This document shows, piece after piece, positions 59,063 through 64,000 of a DNA stretch of 64,000 nucleotides. The notes under the pieces were generated by a model, which was not told the DNA's origin, searched no databases, and saw nothing but the letters and a program-made list of their open reading frames with translations. The translations under genes and the position numbers were made by a program. Position 1 is the first letter of the stretch. Each line of letters opens with the position of its first letter. This DNA is from Arthrobacter pascens (GTDB taxonomy: Bacteria > Actinomycetota > Actinomycetes > Actinomycetales > Micrococcaceae), in contig NZ_JAUSWY010000001.1 of assembly GCF_030815585.1 (NCBI RefSeq), forward strand, positions 558,001 to 622,000, written 5' to 3'.

Positions 59063-61614
59063 TGACCGGTGTTGTGGAAAGGCCCCAGGCCAAGCCCCAG
59101 GCCAAGCCCCAGGCCGGGCCTCAATCCAGGACGGGCGGCCCTGCTGCGCGGCGGCGCCTGGTGGTGATCGGCAACGGGATGGCCGGCGCCCGGGCGGTGG
59201 AGGAGATCCTGGCCCGGGGCGGCGCGGAGCAGTTCAGCATCACCATGTTCGGGGACGAGCCGTACGGGAACTACAACCGGATCATGCTCAGCCATGTGCT
59301 CTCCGGGGAGGAGAGCGATGCGGACATCTTCCTTAATGCCCTCTCCTGGTACCGGGAAAACAACATCACCCTGCATGCGGGCGTCCGGGTAGACCGGATC
59401 GACAGGTTCACCAAGTACGTCTATTCCGACGACGGCAGGGCAACACCTTACGACGTCCTCATCATCGCCACGGGCAGCCGTTCCCACCTGCCGCCAATGG
59501 ACGGGCTCTACACCCCCGGCGGCTCGATCAAGCCCGGCGTCTTCGGTTTCCGCACCATCGACGACACACGCAAAATGGTCCAGCATGCCCAGCAGGAGCA
59601 CCACCGCCGGGTCGTGGTGATCGGTGGCGGCCTGCTGGGACTGGAGGCTGCCTACGGCTTGCAGAGCCATGGCATCGAAGTGGAGGTGGTGCATTCCGGC
59701 GGGCACCTCATGAGCGCCCAGATGGGGCCCGACGGCGGTGCCGTCCTTCGCCGCAGCGTGGAAGCGCTGGGCATCCGGGTGCATACAGGCAGCCGTACTA
59801 CAGCTGTCCTTGGCACGGACAGGGTCAGCGGAGTCAGCCTGCGGGACAAGCCGGACATCGCCTGCGACATGGTGGTGGTGGCTGCCGGTATCCGGCCAAA
59901 CGTTGACGTTGCGGTGCTCAGCGGCCTGCCCGTGGAGCGCGCCATTGTGGTTGACGACAGGCTGCGGGTCCAGGACGAAGAGGACATCTATGCCGTGGGG
60001 GAGTGCGTCCAGCACCGGGGCGAGGTGTACGGGCTGGTGGCGCCGCTGTGGGAGCAGGCGGTGGTGCTTGCCAACCACGTGACCGGCGCGGATACGTCGT
60101 CGGCCTACCTGGGCTCGCGGACGGCCACCAAACTCAAGGTGGCGGGCGTGGAGGTCGCATCGATGGGCCTGCACGGCCCGGAGCTCGATACCGACGAACA
60201 CATCGTCTTCTCCGAGCCCAGCCGCGGGGTCTTCAAGTCCATCGTGGTCCGGGACAACAAGATGGTGGGTGCCACGCTCCTTGGCGACAGCCGCAAGGTG
60301 GCGTACCTGACCCAGGCGTATGACCGGGGTTTGCCGCTGCCCGAGGAGCGGATCGGGCTCATGTTCGATCTCGGCACTCCGGGGGAGGACGTGGGCGTCG
60401 CCGAGCTGGATGACGATGCCCAGGTCTGCAACTGCAACGGCGTCAGCAAGAAAGCCCTGGTGGATGTGGTCAAGGACGGCTGCAACACGGTTGGCGGCGC
60501 CATGGACGCCACCCGGGCGGGCAAGGGCTGCGGTTCCTGCAAGCTCCTGGTCAAACAGGTGGTGGAGTGGGCAGCGGACGGCGCGGTGGAGGAGGACCCG
60601 GCCGCCAGCTACTACGTACCAGGCATTCCGTTGGACAAACCGTCCCTGATGGCAGCCATCCGGAAGCAGGGCCTGCGGTCGGTGTCCCAAGTATTCACGG
60701 CGTTGGCGCCCGGCAGCGCCGAGGACGCGAAATCGAAAATGGGCCTGGCCTCGCTGTTGAAGATGATGCTCGCGGACCAGTACATCGATGAGCGCGATGC
60801 CCGGTTCATCAACGACCGTGTGCACGCCAACATCCAGCGTGACGGCACCTTTTCCGTGGTGCCGCAGATGAAGGGCGGCGTGACGTCGGTTCAGCAGCTG
60901 CGCCGCATCGCGGACGTGGCTGAGAAGCACAACGTACCCATGATCAAGCTCACCGGCGGACAGCGGATCGACCTGCTGGGCATCCCCAAGGAGGATCTGC
61001 CGCAGGTCTGGGCGGACTTGGACATGCCGTCCGGCTACGCCTACGGCAAGAGCTTCCGCACGGTTAAGACCTGTGTGGGCCAGGACTTCTGCCGGTACGG
61101 CACAGGGGACTCCACCAAGCTGGGCATCGACATCGAGTCCCGCTTCCAGGGGATCGAATCCCCGGCGAAGCTGAAGCTGGCTGTTTCCGGCTGCCCGCGG
61201 AACTGTGCGGAGTCGCTGGTCAAGGATGTGGGTGTGGTGGCAGTGGAAGGAGGCCGCTGGGAGATCTATGTGGGCGGCGCCGCCGGTGCCCACATCCGCA
61301 AGGGAGACCTGCTGGCCACCGTGGACAACCCGGAAGCCGTCAAGCTGCTGACCGGCCGTTTTATGCAGTATTACCGCGAACGCGCCAACTGGTTGGAACG
61401 GACCTACGCCTTTGTTCCCAGGGTGGGCATCGAGCACCTCCGCGCGGTAATCGTTGAGGACTCGGAGGACCTGGCTGAGAGCCTGGACGCCGCCATGCAG
61501 GCCTCCGTGGATGATTACGTGGACCCTTGGAGTGAACGCGATGATCAGCTTACTCCCGGCCAGTTCCGAACGTCACTTCCCCTGACGGTCCTGCCGCAGG
61601 TGCCAGTCCGATGA
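59062..61614 (+). CDS. nirB: Assimilatory nitrite reductase (NAD(P)H) large subunit
   Basis: 850 residues. FAD motif VVIGNGMAGARAVEEIL (near 35), NAD motif VVIGGGLLGLEAAYGL (near 190), BFD-like 2Fe-2S domain (CNCNGVSKKALVDVVKDGC, GKGCGSCK, about 455-500), then the sirohaem-4Fe-4S domain with CVGQDFC near 673 and CPRNC near 714. It reduces nitrite to ammonium with six electrons from NAD(P)H. An extra low-complexity KPQAKPQAGPQ tract lies at the N-terminus. It overlaps nirD by 4 bases. Confidence 0.96.
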   Translation: MTGVVERPQAKPQAKPQAGPQSRTGGPAARRRLVVIGNGMAGARAVEEILARGGAEQFSITMFGDEPYGNYNRIMLSHVLSGEESDADIFLNALSWYRENNITLHAGVRVDRIDRFTKYVYSDDGRATPYDVLIIATGSRSHLPPMDGLYTPGGSIKPGVFGFRTIDDTRKMVQHAQQEHHRRVVVIGGGLLGLEAAYGLQSHGIEVEVVHSGGHLMSAQMGPDGGAVLRRSVEALGIRVHTGSRTTAVLGTDRVSGVSLRDKPDIACDMVVVAAGIRPNVDVAVLSGLPVERAIVVDDRLRVQDEEDIYAVGECVQHRGEVYGLVAPLWEQAVVLANHVTGADTSSAYLGSRTATKLKVAGVEVASMGLHGPELDTDEHIVFSEPSRGVFKSIVVRDNKMVGATLLGDSRKVAYLTQAYDRGLPLPEERIGLMFDLGTPGEDVGVAELDDDAQVCNCNGVSKKALVDVVKDGCNTVGGAMDATRAGKGCGSCKLLVKQVVEWAADGAVEEDPAASYYVPGIPLDKPSLMAAIRKQGLRSVSQVFTALAPGSAEDAKSKMGLASLLKMMLADQYIDERDARFINDRVHANIQRDGTFSVVPQMKGGVTSVQQLRRIADVAEKHNVPMIKLTGGQRIDLLGIPKEDLPQVWADLDMPSGYAYGKSFRTVKTCVGQDFCRYGTGDSTKLGIDIESRFQGIESPAKLKLAVSGCPRNCAESLVKDVGVVAVEGGRWEIYVGGAAGAHIRKGDLLATVDNPEAVKLLTGRFMQYYRERANWLERTYAFVPRVGIEHLRAVIVEDSEDLAESLDAAMQASVDDYVDPWSERDDQLTPGQFRTSLPLTVLPQVPVR

Positions 61615-61979
61615 GCACGGATTCGCCCGGCTCAGGAATCGGGTACGACGGCGGACCGGGAACCAGTGCCGTCCACGTCCTTGGCCCCGTGGAACAGATT
61701 CCGCTGGGGGAGGGAAGGGCGTTTGGCGTGGGCGGGGAGCAGGTGGCCGTCTTCCGGCTGAGGGACGGCTCCCTGCGCGCAGTGTCCGCCGTCTGCCCCC
61801 ACCGGGGCGGCCCCATAGCGGATGGCACCATCGACCAGCAGGTAGTCCTGTGCCCCCTGCACCAGCATGCCTTTGACCTCAGGACGGGATGTTCCAGCAC
61901 GGGTGCCGAGCCGCTGCGCAGCTATCACGTGACTTCGGACCAGGAGCGGAACATCGTCCTGCGGACCGGTCAGGTGTAG
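61611..61979 (+). CDS. nirD: Nitrite reductase small subunit with Rieske-type cluster site
   Basis: 122 residues, Rieske-fold NirD. Unlike E. coli NirD, which lacks cluster ligands, it has both ligand pairs: CPHRGG near residue 62 and CPLHQHAF near 82, so it may bind a 2Fe-2S cluster. It partners NirB in nitrite assimilation. The ATG overlaps the nirB stop. Confidence 0.93.
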   Translation: MSTDSPGSGIGYDGGPGTSAVHVLGPVEQIPLGEGRAFGVGGEQVAVFRLRDGSLRAVSAVCPHRGGPIADGTIDQQVVLCPLHQHAFDLRTGCSSTGAEPLRSYHVTSDQERNIVLRTGQV

Positions 61980-62153
61980 CCCCCGTCACGCACGCCACGC
62001 AGGATCTTGTAGGATGGACCAGCCGCGCTAACCTTCGGCTGCGCAGGAGTTCTGGGTCACATTCGCTCTGCCAAACGGTGGAAAGCCCGAATTTTGTATC
62101 CATGATCTTCCGCGTTTCCGGTGCGGCCAGACCCCAACCCACAAGGAACTGTT

Positions 62154-63614
62154 GTGCCTCAAACTACCCCCACAGAACTCGAGAGCCGCGCGGCGCAATC
62201 CGCCGTCGTCGACTCCACCCTCAGCGCCGAGGGCTACAAGAAGTCCCTGACCGGCCGCCAAGTGACCATGATTGCCATGGGCGGCGCAATCGGCGTCGGC
62301 CTCTTCATGGGTGCCGGAGGACGCCTGGCCTCCACCGGCCCGGCGCTCATCTTCTCCTACGCCATTGCCGGCGTGATCGCCTACCTGCTGATGCGGGCAC
62401 TGGGCGAACTCATCATGTACCGCCAGACGTCCGGTTCGTTCGTCAGCTACGCCGGCGAAATGTTCGGCAAGAAGGGCGCGTACCTGTCCGGCTGGATGTA
62501 CTTCATCAACTGGGCCATGACCGGCATCGCCGAGCTCATCGCGATCGGGCTGTACTTCCAGTTCTTCTTCCCCAACGTGCCTGTTGAACTGTCCGCCATT
62601 GCAGCGCTGCTGCTGCTCGTGGGCGTCAACCTCCTGAGCGTCAAGGCGTTCGGCGAATTCGAATTCTGGGCCTCCTGCCTTAAGGTGGGTGCCATCGTGA
62701 TCTTCCTGGCCGTGGGCACCTTCATGGTGGTCACCAACGCCCAGGTGGGCGACGGCAACGCCTCGGTCAGCAACCTTTTCGCAGCCGAAGGCGGAATGTT
62801 CCCCAAGGGTGCGTTGGTGATGATCCTGGTCCTGAACGCCGTGATCTTCGCCTACAACGGGATTGAACTCGTGGGCATCACGGCCGGTGAAATGCAGGAC
62901 CCCGCCAAGGAAGTGCCCAAGGCGATCCGCGCCGTCGTTTTCCGCATCGTGGTGTTCTACGTCGGCTCCGTGACCCTCCTGGCCATGTTGCTGCCCTCGG
63001 ACCAGTACGTGGCCGGCACCTCGCCGTTCGTCACAGTGTTCGGCCAGATGGGCCTCGGCTGGATGGGCGACGTAATGAACATGATCGTCATTACCGCCGC
63101 GCTGTCTTCCTGCAACTCCGGCCTGTACTCGATCGGCCGGATCTTCCGGACCATGGCCAACAACGGACACGCTCCGGAGTGGCTGACCAGGATGTCCAAG
63201 AGCCACGTGCCATATGCCGCCATCCTGGCAATCGGCGCCGTCTACCTCGTCGGCATCCTGCTCAACATCTGGCTGGGCGGCTCACATGCCTTCGACCTGG
63301 CGCTCAACTCCGCATCGATCGGCGTGATCTTCACCTGGGGCGCCATCTTCGCCAGCCAGATCGCCCTGCGCAAGAAAAAGGGCAAGGTCTCCTCCCTGCC
63401 CGCGCCCGGCGGAACCTGGACCAGCTGGGCCGGCCTGGTAGCACTCCTGGCCATCACCGTGCTCATCGGCTTCGACACCATGACCAGCAAGACCGGCGAG
63501 GTGTTCCACCTGGGCCTCTGGACCCTTGCCACCATCCCGTTCTTCGCCTTGGTCCTGTGGCTCGGCTGGCAGAAGGTCAAGAACAACGAGCCCAAGAGCG
63601 CCCTGTACAGCTGA
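62154..63614 (+). CDS. APC family amino acid permease
   Basis: 486 residues with twelve membrane spans, of the AAT/CycA-AnsP type. The first span has the hallmark TMIAMGGAIGVGLFMGAG; later segments are GELIMYRQTSGSFVSYAGEM, NAVIFAYNGIELVGITAGEM and SCNSGLYSIGRIFRTMANNG, all typical of this amino-acid:proton symporter group. The GTG at 62154 with an AAGGAAC site is preferred over the open frame from 62121. The substrate (for example Asn, Ser or Gly) is not determinable. It is separately transcribed from nirBD. Confidence 0.93.
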   Translation: MPQTTPTELESRAAQSAVVDSTLSAEGYKKSLTGRQVTMIAMGGAIGVGLFMGAGGRLASTGPALIFSYAIAGVIAYLLMRALGELIMYRQTSGSFVSYAGEMFGKKGAYLSGWMYFINWAMTGIAELIAIGLYFQFFFPNVPVELSAIAALLLLVGVNLLSVKAFGEFEFWASCLKVGAIVIFLAVGTFMVVTNAQVGDGNASVSNLFAAEGGMFPKGALVMILVLNAVIFAYNGIELVGITAGEMQDPAKEVPKAIRAVVFRIVVFYVGSVTLLAMLLPSDQYVAGTSPFVTVFGQMGLGWMGDVMNMIVITAALSSCNSGLYSIGRIFRTMANNGHAPEWLTRMSKSHVPYAAILAIGAVYLVGILLNIWLGGSHAFDLALNSASIGVIFTWGAIFASQIALRKKKGKVSSLPAPGGTWTSWAGLVALLAITVLIGFDTMTSKTGEVFHLGLWTLATIPFFALVLWLGWQKVKNNEPKSALYS

Positions 63615-63647
63615 GGCTTTTCGCCTCAGCGGCCGGACCCTAAGAAG

Positions 63648-63690
63648 TCCGACGTCGGCGGGTCACCCTTTCGGGGGCGGCCCGCCGTCG
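63648..63690 (+). terminator. Hairpin terminator after the permease
   Basis: CGACG and CGGCGGG on the left pair with CCCGCCG and CGTCG on the right around a loop of about 20 bases. A small GAGGC-TTTTC-GCCTC hairpin immediately overlaps the stop codon region. The sequence up to 63884 holds no supported gene. Confidence 0.55.
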
Positions 63691-63884
63691 TCGTTAATTC
63701 ATCGAGTGATCCCCACCGGCCCCCTAGCCTCACAAGTTCGGCCAGGGAACCCTCCCCGCTACCTCCCAATCTCGCAAGCTCGATTGGGGCCCCTCGGTAG
63801 TGTGCGCCCAGGAGTGGGTCCTCAGCCGTTATGGCGCCTCAACAGGGCTGTTGTGGAGCAATCGATGGGGGCAGACTGGGGCTT

Positions 63885-64000
63885 GTGAGCGAACCCTGGG
63901 TGCTGCATGTGGACCTTGACCAGTTCATCGCCGCCGTCGAAGTGCTCCGTCGGCCCGAACTCGCGGGCAAGGCGGTGATCATTGGCGGCCGCGGTGATCC
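63885..64000 (+). CDS. DinB-type Y-family DNA polymerase (3' partial)
   Basis: Only the first 38 codons are in the window, from GTG: VSEPWVLHVDLDQFIAAVEV then LRRPELAGKAVIIGG. The DxD-F-AxVE block is the palm metal site of Y-family polymerases (DNA polymerase IV). The residue after the conserved Phe, the steric-gate position that is normally Phe or Tyr, is Ile. Mycobacterial DinB2, with Leu there, incorporates ribonucleotides readily. The gene runs out of the window. Confidence 0.85.
   Translation, partial: MSEPWVLHVDLDQFIAAVEVLRRPELAGKAVIIGGRGD

Noticed and set aside
58996..61437. 813-codon open frame on the minus strand
   Set aside because: It is the antisense shadow of nirB. Composition is His/Val/Gln-rich with no domain, and nirB is unambiguous.
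1..64000. tRNA and rRNA genes
   Set aside because: I looked for T-arm consensus sequences and rRNA-like stretches and found none that I could support.

Overview
The window is high-GC DNA from an actinobacterium, most likely Micrococcaceae (Arthrobacter/Pseudarthrobacter type). This is inferred from gene content: BldC, the 32-residue ribosomal protein bS22, Rex, system II cytochrome c maturation (Ccs), a menaquinone cluster, an IniB/IniA/IniC-like locus and sugar catabolism of the kind seen in soil Arthrobacter. Many start codons are GTG or TTG, and several promoters look leaderless. No tRNA, rRNA, CRISPR array or intact insertion sequence was recognised.

Layout. (1) 1-3.1 kb: end of an oligosaccharide ABC importer (two CUT1 permeases, the first cut by the window edge), a GDSL rhamnogalacturonan acetylesterase and a DUF1961 protein, which fits uptake and trimming of pectin fragments. 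(2) 3.1-16 kb: an accessory stretch of unrelated small genes and decayed genes. It holds a secreted/anchored pair, a hydrolase, a GAF-ANTAR regulator, a MarR-controlled redox operon with a broken old-yellow-enzyme gene, two methyltransferases, an APH(3')-like kinase, a P-loop kinase, a GNAT enzyme, a zinc-ribbon peptide and a reductase pseudogene. (3) 16-26.3 kb: L-rhamnose catabolism (LacI regulator, RhaM, RhaI, aldolase-dehydrogenase fusion, RhaB), then a GH95 fucosidase and a CE7 esterase. With region 1 it makes a plant cell-wall utilisation locus that region 2 appears to interrupt. (4) 26.3-33.6 kb: a frameshifted GyrI-like gene, DAHP synthase behind an aromatic leader-peptide attenuator, bldC, bS22, a HAD phosphatase, a glutaredoxin-like protein, Rex, two Pro/Gln-rich membrane proteins and YceI. 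(5) 33.7-38.7 kb: phosphatase-TlpA-CcdA-ResB-CcsB, cytochrome c assembly.

(6) 38.8-47.9 kb is the most unusual block. It contains a membrane-anchored Hsp70-like ATPase with a Pro/Thr-rich tail, a large LuxR-type regulator, a highly acidic repetitive protein with an IniB-like N-terminus, and two dynamin-like GTPases (IniA-like and IniC-like). It looks like an extended, envelope-linked version of the mycobacterial iniBAC locus with a chaperone ATPase added. (7) 47.9-53.8 kb: small membrane proteins, menA, menE, menB and a CPBP protease. (8) 53.9-58.6 kb: a leaderless metal ABC importer with a DtxR-like box at its start, then an ABC-F protein behind a probable attenuator. (9) 58.7-64 kb: assimilatory nitrite reductase with an uncharacterised coupled gene, an amino-acid permease, and the start of a DinB-type polymerase with an aliphatic residue at the steric-gate position.

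Intergenic palindromes occur at about 22.4, 53.8 and 56.6 kb. Two of them are clearly the same repeat family.
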